A stretch of DNA of 64,000 nucleotides, from positions 2,170,001 through 2,234,000 of the forward strand of contig NC_089397.1 of assembly GCF_003171515.1 (NCBI RefSeq), written 5' to 3'. The translations under genes were made by a program, and so were the position numbers. Position 1 is the first letter of the stretch; every line of letters begins with the position of its first letter. The notes under the pieces were generated by a model, which was not told the DNA's origin, ran no database searches, and saw only the letters and a program-made list of their open reading frames with translations. Positions 1 through 8,881 of the stretch are shown in pieces. The stretch comes from Pyrenophora tritici-repentis. Lineage: Eukaryota; Ascomycota; Dothideomycetes; Pleosporales; Pleosporaceae.

Positions 1-220
1 TGCTTCCTTTGCTAGCGTGTCGGCTTTTTCGTTGCCTTTGACGTCGTTATGTCCTGGGGCCCACTGCAGGTGGATAGATGCTTTCTTTGTCGTTATTCTC
101 TTTGCGGCTCTGATGCATCTTAGTAGCCACTGTTGTCCCAGGTTGTCCGATAGGTTGTTAAGCCTATGCATTGCTGCTTGGTTGTCTGCGTATACGTAGA
201 TCTCTTGGCCTTCTTGTGCC
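1..220 (-). mobile_element. LINE fragment: RNase H domain of a Tad-like non-LTR retrotransposon
   Basis: The minus strand is open to the window edge and encodes a type I RNase H core: YVYADNQAAMHRL, then WAPGHNDVKGNEKADTLA. The DNQAA and GNEKAD motifs carry the catalytic carboxylates. In fungal LINEs this domain follows the reverse transcriptase in ORF2, so the rest of the element would lie off the left edge. Upstream (position 221 on) RNase H similarity stops abruptly, so the fragment is truncated. The LINE at 37.3 kb may be the same family, but the two pieces do not overlap. Confidence 0.8.
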
Positions 221-301
221 ACTATACAAGACCCATAGAAACTCCACAACGACCATCATACATAGAACGGCTTAGCCAAAGTCCCACATAGTCACCGACT
301 G

Positions 302-337
302 ATACAGGACTCTAATGGAAATATAATAATAATAAGG
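302..337 (+). repeat. A/T-rich triplet tail resembling a LINE 3' end
   Basis: The stretch AGGACTCTAATGG followed by AAT/TAA triplets closely matches 43678-43719, which is the 3' end of the LINE at 37.3 kb (AGGACTCTAAATGG plus AAT repeats). It is therefore probably the tail of a second, plus-strand LINE copy. It cannot be the tail of the minus-strand RNase H fragment at 1-220, because it lies on that fragment's 5' side. Confidence 0.45.
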
Positions 338-401
338 CGGCAGTACTTCGGCTAGATTATTCTTGGCAGACAATACTTTTGAAAGGCACCTCTGTACAAC
401 C

Positions 402-474
402 CTCATGATCCGATTGGTCATTTTCGGCACACGGGGGTTTTCGTCACATAGGGACAGACTTTAGACACTTAGAC
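402..474. mobile_element. MITE-A, half copy
   Basis: One arm of the foldback MITE described at 519-663, ending CACATAGGGACAGACTTTA. Its partner arm is missing. The preceding 60 bases (about 341-400) recur inverted at 33475-33535 and in diverged form near 57360-57420, so an older repeat lies beside it. Confidence 0.7.
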
Positions 475-518
475 TTTGTAGTCGTAAAAATATGCTCTAC
501 GCTTATTTATTCATGTTC

Positions 519-663
519 TAAGTGCGTCCCTATGTGACGAAAAACCTCGTGTGCTGAAAATGACCAACCGGATCGTGAGGGTCGAAGAGAAGTGTGTCAT
601 CCTTGCAATCCGATTGGTCATTTTCGGCACATGGGGTTTTTCGTCACATAGGGACAGACTTTA
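519..663. mobile_element. MITE-A, foldback element, full copy
   Basis: About 145 bp, almost entirely palindromic: it starts TAAGTGCGTCCCTATGTGAC and ends with the reverse complement, GACAGACTTTA. Other copies start at 3513, 5325, 25206, 29554 and 33661. Copies begin and end with TA, as expected for elements that duplicate a TA target (Tc1/mariner type). No coding capacity. Confidence 0.8.
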
Positions 664-787
664 CAGCTATAGGTGATGCCAGTGCACAGGATTCTGCTAG
701 GTGGTGAATCAAACCTAGACGGTCTGGAGCCCGAGCTGTTACATTCCTGCCTTGGCGAGCTCAGACTATCTTAGACTGAAAATCTGT
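664..787. other. 3' flank of P450-1
   Basis: Short AT-rich stretch downstream of the P450-1 stop codon on the minus strand. I see no gene or repeat in it. Confidence 0.5.
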
Positions 788-2669
788 CTATTCAACTCTT
801 CTTCGTCGCACTTTAATTACTACATGTCGTGGTGGGACATTTTTGTCAACATGGACTAAATTCTGAGGCCTTTTTTCAAGTGGTTGGATATCATAGTTAT
901 GGGTGATATACGCGACGATGAGCTTAAGTATGTGTGCGGCAGAGAATCGCCCAGGACTATTAAGCAAATGTCAGTATATAGGCAATGAGTGTGAAACGTT
1001 CATAGAGTGTGACCTGTCCAAGTACGGAATTGAATGATTGAGAATAACATCCAATCGCACTGAATCAAAGTAGAGCCACTCACCATGCGTGGCGGCCATG
1101 CCCAAAACTAAGGAACGTCTTGTTCGTTGCGACCATCAACGAAGACATCCGCTCCTTAGAGGCAACATCAGCGGATATGCTGCGTTGTTCCAGCTCCAAA
1201 GTTTCATTTCCTGCAACGAATCGGAATGGATCGTACGTTTCCGGATCTGGATAGAATCTCTCGTCAAAGTGAATATCAGTAGGAGAAAATCCAATCCAAG
1301 AGCCTTTGGGTAAATGTTGACCATCCGGCAGCTTCAGTCCGTCTTTCTGTAGGACCTCTCGTTGTCGACTCCGCACAGCTTGCGGATTGAGACGTAGGGT
1401 TTCTCGTATCGCACTATCAGTGAGTCGCAGTTTGTTTACACTGGCCCAGTCATCCCAATCCTTCTCAGCTTGGAAAGCCATTTCAGACTCTTGGCGCAGG
1501 GCCTCGTAGTAACGTAGCTCAGGCTTTGAGCTCAGCAAATCGAGCAACATATTTGCTAAGGCCACGGATGTAGAGTCTAATGCTAGGACCTGCACGAAAG
1601 TTTTAGAGCCTGTTTTCCTGCAAGTAGTGTCTGTCTGCACTAAAACGCTTCAATACCGACAAGACAAAATGAAGAATGAAAATGATATGAAAAGAGAATG
1701 GTACTGACAACGATTAAGAATCTCTCCGCAGCGTCCTCCGGAGTAGTAAACGCAGTGCTTTTAGCTTTCAAAGCAGCAGTAACCATCCATTTGATAAAGT
1801 TGTCTGGCGACTCACTGCTAAACGCAGGATCCATTATTTCTCGCTCTATATTTGACATGGACTCGATAATCATTGGCAAAACAATTTTCAATGCTCTTGT
1901 CTTGTAAAGCTTGTAGGGTAGGCTCATCAAGAGTCCCAGAAGTGGCCGTAGGAACCAGGGCACATACCTCAGTGCGAGAGAGCCTTTGGCCCATGAGGAA
2001 GTCATCGCCCTCATGGCTGATACGTACTTTTCACTGCGACATAGGGGCAGGCCTACCAGAGGACGCGAATGAGATCTAATGACTATCGTTTCCACGGCCT
2101 CAATAAGGTTGATCTCGACCCACGAATCTTCAGTCCCCATTGTCGCATCAATGCTTCTACGTATTTCGTCAGAGATATCAGAATGCTGTTTCAGAATGTT
2201 CCTAGTTAGATCTTTACGAATCGTCTCGGTTATCACAGGGTCTGGCTTCGTCATCAGATTGGTCATATGACGAAACCCCAATTTCTCGTTGTCAGCCTGC
2301 CGGCCCAGGACGGTATCTGGCAGCTGCAACATCCACTGAACATGATCAGGTGGCAACATAACTTGCGGTTTGAGGCCGGGGTCAGGAATGATAAAAGGTT
2401 GGCCCTTTCTGCTGTACTATACAACGCGCGTTAGAATGATTCGTGTGGATTCAGAAACGACCAACCTTCGTATAGCCATCGATACGAGTACGATCACCGT
2501 TGGTGAGCTCACGAATACATGCTCTTGTCCTCGAGAAGACCTCGTCCCGGCAACCTACCCACGGTAGAGTATCGGGAAGCTGCGGAGTGTGTTTTGTGGA
2601 CCGCAGAAGATAAAGACAGGTAGCCATCAGAAGTACCAGAAAAGCAGTAGTGCCCAGAACGAGTTCCAT
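788..2669 (-). CDS. Cytochrome P450 monooxygenase (P450-1)
   Basis: Haem-thiolate monooxygenase, probably ER-anchored, likely tailoring the product of the NRPS cluster. Four exons fit without frame errors: 2669-2466, 2416-1709, 1589-1084 and 956-788, giving about 528 residues, normal for the superfamily. An N-terminal hydrophobic anchor is followed by LPWVG. The I-helix segment is LALDSTSVAL, the K-helix ExxR is ETLR, then DPFRF, and the haem loop is FGHGRHACPGR. The haem Cys codon is split by the last intron (127 bp, GTGAGT donor), so an ORF search loses the last 56 residues. The overall layout resembles fungal P450s of terpenoid and alkaloid clusters (CYP68/CYP503-like), but the substrate is unknown. 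The second intron has a less usual GTCAGT donor. The start has a hydrophobic anchor immediately behind it. Confidence 0.88.
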
Positions 2670-2933
2670 GATCGTTTGGTAGATAGGTTTACTGTATAAT
2701 ATAGCCTATATGCAATAAGAGAGATTTTCTCATCTGAAAGCTTCGAGAGCTATACTTTATAAAAAAGATAGATAATAGAACTTTTACTAGTACAAATAGG
2801 CCTTTCTAAGAATAGCCAATAGACATCAACCTTGGTAGAAAGGATTTTACTATATAATTCTACGAAACGAGATAATTTAGCCCCTAGGTATATTACTACT
2901 ATAATAAGTTATGTCTAAGTAGTATTTAGCGAT
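2670..2933. other. P450-1 upstream region
   Basis: AT-rich DNA 5' of the P450-1 start on the minus strand, presumably its promoter. No motif I can name and no competing ORF. Confidence 0.4.
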
Positions 2934-3049
2934 TGGAGGAATGGAGGAATGGAGGAATGGAGGAATGGAGGAATGGAGGAATGGAGGAATGGAGGAATGG
3001 GGGATTGGAGGAATGGGGGCTTGGAGGATTGGAGGAATGGAGGATTGTG
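2934..3049. repeat. 8-bp minisatellite (GGAGGAAT)n
   Basis: GGAGGAAT is repeated about eight times perfectly and then continues as degenerate copies to about 3049. Open frames across it on both strands are repeat artefacts, not genes. Confidence 0.9.
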
Positions 3050-3051
3050 TT

Positions 3052-3214
3052 ACTGTCTTGGCGCGCCCAACGAGCCATTCCGGCCAACGAGCCACCCAAC
3101 GATAAGTTGACGATAGAAAAATGAAGCTGTAGACGCCCACACAAAAGCTGCTGTCACGAGATTTTCTAACGTATTGCTATATAGAGCCTTGCGCATTGAT
3201 TGTGTAAACCCAGA
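3052..3214 (-). mobile_element. 3' end fragment of a Fot1/pogo-like element
   Basis: Nearly identical, in inverted orientation, to 63650-63805, where the same sequence directly follows the conserved C-terminus of a Fot1-like transposase. It carries the sub-terminal direct repeat CCAACGAGCCA twice. It is therefore read as a solo transposon end. The short ORF it contains is shared by both copies but resembles no protein I know. Confidence 0.55.
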
Positions 3215-3512
3215 AGTACCATGTATAGTCACGTGGTTACTCACTGACTAATAACATTGTATTTAAACTTGCTCCTATCATGATATACAGAACAATACAC
3301 GACACATATTATATGCACAACTGCTTACATATATATATCAGTGGGTTCTTGCCTAATTTTGGGAGTGTGTAACTAAGCAGGAAATAGCAGTTCTTGCGGA
3401 AGGGGGCGCAGCCACCTGGAACAAATGCGACTGCAGATAAGTAATCCGCTTTTCCGATGCGACTTCTCTGAGCTTTTACAATAGTTTTGGCGAAATTCAC
3501 TGTCTAACTATT
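3215..3512. other. Intergenic, no recognised feature
   Basis: About 300 bases without a supported gene. I see no repeat shared with the rest of the window. Confidence 0.4.
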
Positions 3513-3657
3513 TAAAGTTTGTCCCTATGCGACGAAAAACCCTGTGTGCCGAGAACGACCAACCGGATCGCAAAGATGACACACTTCTCTTGGACCCTCG
3601 TAATCCGATTGGTCATTTTCAGCACACAGGTTTTTCGTCACATAGGGACGGACTTTA
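3513..3657. mobile_element. MITE-A, full copy
   Basis: Foldback copy starting TAAAGTTTGTCCCTATGCGA and ending CATAGGGACGGACTTTA. Terminal TA on both sides. Confidence 0.82.
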
Positions 3658-3724
3658 TTGGCTTGAGTTACAAGGCAGTTACAAGTCATGTTTTTCCATT
3701 CCACGTCATTACCAGTGCTGTCCG

Positions 3725-3886
3725 CACAGTCCGCAACAATCAATTAAGTGGGTCCTAGAAGGTTCAGATTGGATTGATTGATTACCGCTTTAAGCCTAGT
3801 AGTTACCTATAGGAGTTTAAGCCCTACCTAGATAGGTAAGTGGGTCTAGGAGAGTGACCGGATTGAATTGATTGTTGCGGAGTCTA
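3725..3886. mobile_element. MITE-B, non-autonomous hAT, 162 bp
   Basis: Flanked by the exact 8-bp direct repeat GCTGTCCG (3717-3724 and 3887-3894), as hAT transposition leaves. The ends carry the inverted repeat GTCCGCAACAATCAATT. An identical-length copy in the other orientation is at 31476-31637 and a 128-bp relative is at 49967-50094. The termini resemble those of the hAT at 6000-11814 (CAGA, six bases, AACAATCAA), so that element or a relative may mobilise it. Confidence 0.9.
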
Positions 3887-3894
3887 GCTGTCCG

Positions 3895-4459
3895 GTTCCA
3901 GCATAGCCTAGCTCTGGCTAGTTTGAGCTCCCTGGTAGCAATGACAGATTAAAGCTAAAGCCTAAATAGCAATGTAAAGACAAGGAGACAAGATTTGACC
4001 TCCAAGGCTAGACGAGAAAAAGGAAGCCCAGCTAAGCCATCAATGATTCTTCTCTCTAGTTGCAAACTTTAAAAAAGAACCCCTCCTTCACCCCTCGGCT
4101 TTTTCCAACCAGCATAGTTCCAGATTGATTGAGCACCTTATATTCTCTTTTGGGATTAGGCTAGCCTTACATTATACACGCCGAAAGTATCTTGACGACA
4201 ACCTTCTCGACATTCAGATCCGGCGAACCCCAGCGAACGCACCAAAAGCGAACAGAACACCATAAAAAGGACTTTTTCGTGATAGATAATTTACCACGGA
4301 GTATCTCTTGGGGCTATAGTCACTAGCCTTGAATTTTTCAAGGCTTACGATTTTCTGCAGGCCAAGATATCTTATGCCGAATGCGAAATAGACTCTGGCA
4401 CAACAACGGTCAACAGGCAGACCGGTTTCACATCAAGGTATCGAGAATACTACCTCACC
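3895..4459. promoter_or_regulatory. Upstream region of the FSH1-like hydrolase
   Basis: About 560 bases with no supported ORF before the hydrolase start. It contains pyrimidine-rich tracts around 4080-4120 and is presumably the promoter and 5' leader. No specific binding site is recognised. Confidence 0.35.
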
Positions 4460-5327
4460 ATGAAGATCCTTTGTCTTCATGGAAAAGGCTCCAGTGCGAA
4501 AATATTCAAGTCGCAGACAGGTACGTGTCTCTGTTTTGTTCTTATCGAAAGCTGTTAGACATAGGTTTGGTTAATTCATGAGGGAAACAGCTTCATTCAG
4601 AAGGAAACTCTCTAGCCATCCTATTTTATTCGACTTCGTAGACGGGCCTTGCCAATCAGCGCCAGCTGCCGGAATCGATATTTTCTATTCCCCTCCTTAT
4701 TATCGCTTCTAGACTGGAGATTCTCCGGCAGATATACAGGCAGCGCACTCTTGGCTATTGGATCTGATCGCTCGGTCAGGCCCTTATGATGGTGTAATGA
4801 TGTTCTCTCAAGGCTGTGACCTTATCTCCACTCTCTGGCTCTATCATCGAAGAGCATCTCCAGGAACACCTTTTCCGTTCAAAATAGCAATATTCATTTG
4901 CGGCTCGATATCCTTGACAGTTATTGAAGACATAGGATTTAAGGTACCAGACGAGGCTTGGCAAATATCTGAGAGATGTCAACAATCCCTCTTTGCACAG
5001 TCGACGTCTTCTGCGATCCTTGCCGGAGGACAGGACAGATGGGCCTGTCCCGTTCTAGCTAACACTGAAACTGTCCACTCTAAGGAAGAAAGCCTAATTT
5101 TTGGGCTGGATTTTGCCAAAATACTGCCAGACTTCCTTCTTCCAATACCGACGGTACATATATATGGGTCCAGAGATCCGATTTGCCCATCTAGCATGCA
5201 GCTAGCCAAACTGTGTGAGCCGAGGTTCAGGAGACTTTACGACCATAAGGGTGGGCACGAAATACCTCGACAAAACGATGTCTCTGAAGCGATAGCTGAG
5301 CTAGTAGAGTGGTGCATTTCAGCATAA
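4460..5327 (+). pseudogene. FSH1-family serine hydrolase with an in-frame TAG
   Basis: Alpha/beta hydrolase of the FSH1 (ovarian-cancer-gene-2-like) family, which often serves as a trans-acting thioesterase in fungal polyketide and peptide clusters. Exons 4460-4520 and 4591-5327 (70-bp intron, GTACGT donor) give about 265 codons, normal for the family. It starts MKILCLHGKGSSA, continues with FVDGPC, and has the nucleophile in MFSQGC. The acid and the histidine appear in GSRDPICP and KGGHEIP. Codon 4710-4712 is TAG inside PPYYRF-stop-TGD, where homologues have an aromatic residue; Trp TGG to TAG would be a RIP-type change. The real stop (5325-5327) is the TAA formed by the start of a MITE-A copy, so the native C-terminus may have been cut. 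Likely inactive unless the TAG is a sequencing error. Confidence 0.75.
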
Positions 5328-5469
5328 AGTCTGTCCCTATGTAACGAAAACCCCCGTGTGCCGAAAATAACCAATCGGATTACGAGGGTCGTAGAGAAGT
5401 GTGTCACCCTTGCGATCCAATTGGTCATTTTCGGCACACGGGTTTCTCGTCACATAGGGACGGATTTTA
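5325..5469. mobile_element. MITE-A, full copy overlapping the hydrolase stop codon
   Basis: Foldback copy beginning TAAAGTCTGTCCCTATGTAA. Its first three bases are the stop codon of the FSH1-like gene. Confidence 0.82.
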
Positions 5470-5621
5470 CCCTTCGAACATGCTCAGAACGCAGCATACG
5501 GGGCGCAACCCCCGCAGCAGCCACCATCATGGCCTCCGTATCGGGGGAAACGCAAAGGGAAGGGGGGAGGGCGCCATTACGAACTGGGTAGGTGGGCGAA
5601 CATTTTGTTGTTAATGTTGTC

Positions 5622-5633
5622 GCTGCTGCTGCT

Positions 5634-5670
<37 letters not shown>
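5622..5670. repeat. Triplet microsatellite (GCT)n(AGT)n
   Basis: Four to five GCT units followed by about twelve AGT units. Antisense open frames rich in Thr are artefacts. Confidence 0.9.
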
Positions 5671-5811
5671 AAAAGTTATTACTGTACTTAGTAAGCAGTA
5701 CAGTTGTTCCGGCCACATGAGATAATGTGCACTGTCTCTAATTACTGAACGAATTACACTCTGAGGCTCCGCCCGTCGGAAGATCTTGTAGGCCTCGATC
5801 CCTTCATTTTT

Positions 5812-5999
5812 ATGTTACAAGTAACAAGAAGGATTTTCTCCTTGACAAGTGACGAGATGGCTGAAGGCCTATGGACGCCCACGTCAGAAGGTAATGATCA
5901 TCGCGAGGCTCTGATCATCCTGTCCCTTGGGACCCCCAGTGGTTTCCCAACCATTTGTTGTCATACCCAGGGAGAGGGTATCCTTCCTGCTGTTACTTG
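5812..5999 (-). mobile_element. Left part of a Fot1-like relic split by hAT-1
   Basis: On the minus strand this sequence continues the reading frame of the relic at 11815-11955 once hAT-1 and one copy of its 8-bp duplication are removed: the frame runs through LHNLPVTS and then NSRKDTLSLG. A diverged copy of the outer part (GTTACAAGTAACAAGAAGGA onward) occurs at 49171-49348. I cannot place it beyond the N-terminal region of a Fot1-like protein. Confidence 0.5.
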
Positions 6000-6422
6000 C
6001 AGAGATGCCAAAAAACAAGCTTTTTGATTGACTTGATTGATTCTTGATCCAAAAGCTCAAACAAGTCAAGATCAATTCGCCTATAGTGTTTTCTCAATCA
6101 AGAACAAATCGAGGCCCTGTTCTTGATTGAATTGATTGATTAGATTGATCATGTACTAATAGCAGGGCGGTTTTCGAGGTATTTCATGAGGTTGTTGGGC
6201 TGTAGATAATATCGATGGAGTGATAGATTAGCGGTGTTGAGTTTCGATTAGTAAGCAACCTTCTGATCCGGCTTAACCGTGCCAAGGCTTAGCTTATTAC
6301 TAAGCTAAGTCAGCTGCGCTGACACTCGCCGCAGGCGAGTGCCGACGCTCCATACAATATTACCGTCCCAACGATATTTTTTCACAACTCTATTACTCAA
6401 ATCCCTTCTTATAACCCCTACA

Positions 6423-8198
6423 ATGGCCCAATCGCAAATCTTAGTTAATGATCGCATTTCGGAGATCTTGAAGTCTATTGAAGATATCCCAAAGCCTAAT
6501 TTTAAGCAATTGGCGCGCGAGCACGGCGTCCCATACCAGCGATTACTCGCCCGATCAAAGGGCCGCCCAACACGCTCTGAGCGTCCCTCTAGCACGTACA
6601 AGCTTACTGAGGCGCAAGACCGTGCACTATACGATTATATCGCACGTCTTGATGAACTTGGCGTTTGTGTACGACTGCCTATGATTGTATCGTGTGTCAA
6701 TTATCTTCTTCAACAAGCTCATGATGGTCCTGGTCCTCCACCAACTGCAAGCTCGCGATGGGCAAAACAATGGCTCAAACGGCAACCTGAGCTTCACGTA
6801 CGACGACAGCGATCTCTTAATCTTAATCGCGCACTTGCGCATGATTCAGACTCCATTGTTAAGTGGTTTGACACCTTTACTAGTCTGATTTGTCGAACTA
6901 CAAAAAGGCCGACCTTCCTGCAGTTGTAGCATGAAGGTATATATAGTGGATAGTCTGACATGATTCAGACGCATGGTATCCCACCATCAGATATCTGGAA
7001 CTTCGACGAGACTGGCTTTCGCATTGGAATTGGAAAAGATCAGTGGGTTATTACTTTTGAACCTCGCCGCCGTGTATATCTACCGACGCCTGATGATCGT
7101 ACATCATTGACTGTAACCGAGTGCGTCAATGCCGCAGGCCACGCTATCCCACCAATGATTATTATTGAAGGCGACGCACTCCTTGAGCGCTACTTCACCG
7201 ATTTACCTGATAATTACCTTATTGCGCACAGCGACAGTGGCTACACAGACGATCAATTAAGTGTTGAGTGGGTAAAGAACTTCGTACAACAGAGCCAGAA
7301 GCACATTCAAGGGGTATATCGGCTGCTCTTGTTCGACGGATTTGATTCACACTGCACCCAAGAGTTTCTAGAAGTCCTTGAGGATCACAAGGTTATTGCC
7401 TATCGCCTGCCTCCACATACATCTCACTTTCTCCAACCGCTTGATGTAGGCTGTTTCCAGCCGTACAAGCACTGGCACGCACAGGCTGTTGATTATGCAA
7501 CCCGAACAGGCTCTACAGCTTTCAACAAGGTTGAGTTCTTAGCTGCTATCGAGTCAATCCGCGCCTACACATTCAAGTCCCGTACAATACAAAAGGGCTG
7601 GCAGGACTCAGGATTATATCCATTGGATATCAAGCGCGTCAAGAATAATATACAGAGAGATTTTGCTGATTGGGATACTGATTGCCAAGATACTGGTAGC
7701 AGTAGTAATGATAGTAGTAGCAACGCTACTATAGATGGAACACCACCACCACCAGAGCTAAACACGCCTCTAACAATCCGGACGCTTAAGCGTAATATTG
7801 ACTATTGTCTGGAGAATGAGGAGCTTAGCGAGAACGTAAAACGTACGCTATTTGGAGCGTATAATATGTCTGTTGCTGGAGACCAAGCAATTGGTGAACT
7901 GCGCACCATGACTTCGATTGCACAATCGCGGCGATCACGCCAACAAAGGACCCGTACGATTCTTAAATCTTCAATGGGAGTTATTTACTCCCATTCAGCA
8001 CGAAAGATGGTTCAAAATAAGCTTGCAGCTGAGCTAGGCCAGCTTAAGTTTGAATATTCGAAGATGAAGGGCATGCCGATTATGAAAAAGAAGCGGCATT
8101 TCCAAGCTTACCAACCAGTACATGAGCAATTACAACGTGTGTGGGCATCGATGCGTGCTGCAGGTTTACAAGCATATGGAAACCAGTATAATAACTAG
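6423..8198 (+). pseudogene. Fot1/pogo-type DDE transposase with two in-frame stops
   Basis: DDE endonuclease of the Fot1/pogo group. The N-terminal helix-turn-helix region (KQLAREHGVPYQRLLARSKG) and a CENP-B-like DNA-binding part lie at 6423-6900. The catalytic part follows with WNFDETGF (first Asp), LLFDGFDSH (second Asp) and HFLQPLDVGCF (third Asp). Both halves share one frame, but codons 6927-6929 and 6951-6953 are TAG. The insert between the halves is bounded by two TGATT motifs. It could be a small insertion or an unrecognised intron, but no GT-AG pair I tried restores the frame. Confidence 0.8.
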
Positions 8199-8256
8199 CG
8201 TTGTTGAGTTGTTATTTAATAGTTTATCAAAGGTAGTTGAAAAAATATCGTTGGGA

Positions 8257-8455
8257 CTGTTGGCATACACACGGTGTGTCGCCTAATGAGGCCCAATGTA
8301 CCGCCTCGATCCTACTTCGGCCCAACTCGGACCCAACGTTATGTATACCTTCGTAGCCCCCACATTCGTAGAATCATCATACACCGGAATACCAATACAC
8401 AAGATTACCTTAGTTACTGTTATTCACCGTACGATCGTACAAGGCCTTCCAACAG
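8257..8455. mobile_element. MITE-E, 199 bp, inside the right inverted repeat of Fot1-A
   Basis: Ends are CTGTTGG and CCAACAG, flanked by a 3-bp direct repeat GGA. A second, inverted copy of exactly the same length is at 57056-57254, flanked by ATA. Three-base duplications are typical of PIF/Harbinger-like elements, but the family assignment is inference. Confidence 0.8.
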
Positions 8456-8591
8456 GGACAGTAATATTGTATGGAGCGTCGGCACTCGCCTGCGGCGAGT
8501 GTCAGCGCAGCTGACTTAGCTTAGTAATAAGCTAAGCCTTGGCACGGTTACCCTGCAACATACTATCAGCGTTCAACATCAGCCTATATTA

Positions 8592-8813
8592 TTGGAACAA
8601 GGTCCCTCTAGTAGTATGACTACTATGGATAACCGAGTGGGAGGAGGGACAAGGCGGGGTGGCTGCAACGTATTGTATTGACTATCGTGTCATGTGTCAA
8701 GCTCTCAGGCTGTTGTGGTGGATGCCATTGCCCACCGGGCAGTGCCTGCCACACCAGCACATCATGTGACCCCCAAGCACCTTCTACCTGGACTGAACCC
8801 AGATATTCTCAAC
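8592..8813. mobile_element. MITE-D, copy 1
   Basis: About 222 bp from TTGGAACAAGG to TATTCTCAAC. A copy nearly identical over most of its length and in the same orientation follows the transposase stop codon at 11413-11634. It is distantly similar to MITE-C (shared TAGTATGACTAC, TATTGTATTGACTA and ATGTGAC blocks, and the CTCAAC end). Confidence 0.75.
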
Positions 8814-8881
8814 ATATATCTTATATCAGCGCCCATCGCGATCGCCATTTCTAAGTTTCTTACGCGCTGTAACTATCCGTT

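Larger units (their letters stand above)
6276..8548 (+). mobile_element. Fot1-A, Tc1/mariner-superfamily element with about 110-bp inverted repeats
   Basis: Starts ACCGTGCCAAGGCTTAGC and ends with its reverse complement, flanked by TA on both sides (6274-6275, 8549-8550). The inverted repeats extend about 110 bp when the MITE inside the right one (8257-8455) is disregarded, and contain internal hairpins such as CACTCGCCGCAGGCGAGTG. It is inserted in the 5' region of hAT-1, so it is younger than hAT-1. Confidence 0.9.

Noticed and set aside
17..199. Plus-strand 60-residue ORF at the left edge
   Set aside because: It is the complement of a clear LINE RNase H domain on the minus strand.
2877..3140. 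ORFs across the GGAGGAAT minisatellite as proline- or glutamate-rich proteins
   Set aside because: They exist only because an 8-bp repeat stays open in all frames; no conserved domain.
6892..6968. Intron removing the stops in the Fot1-A transposase
   Set aside because: The only GT-AG pair of suitable size (77 bp) puts the catalytic half out of frame.
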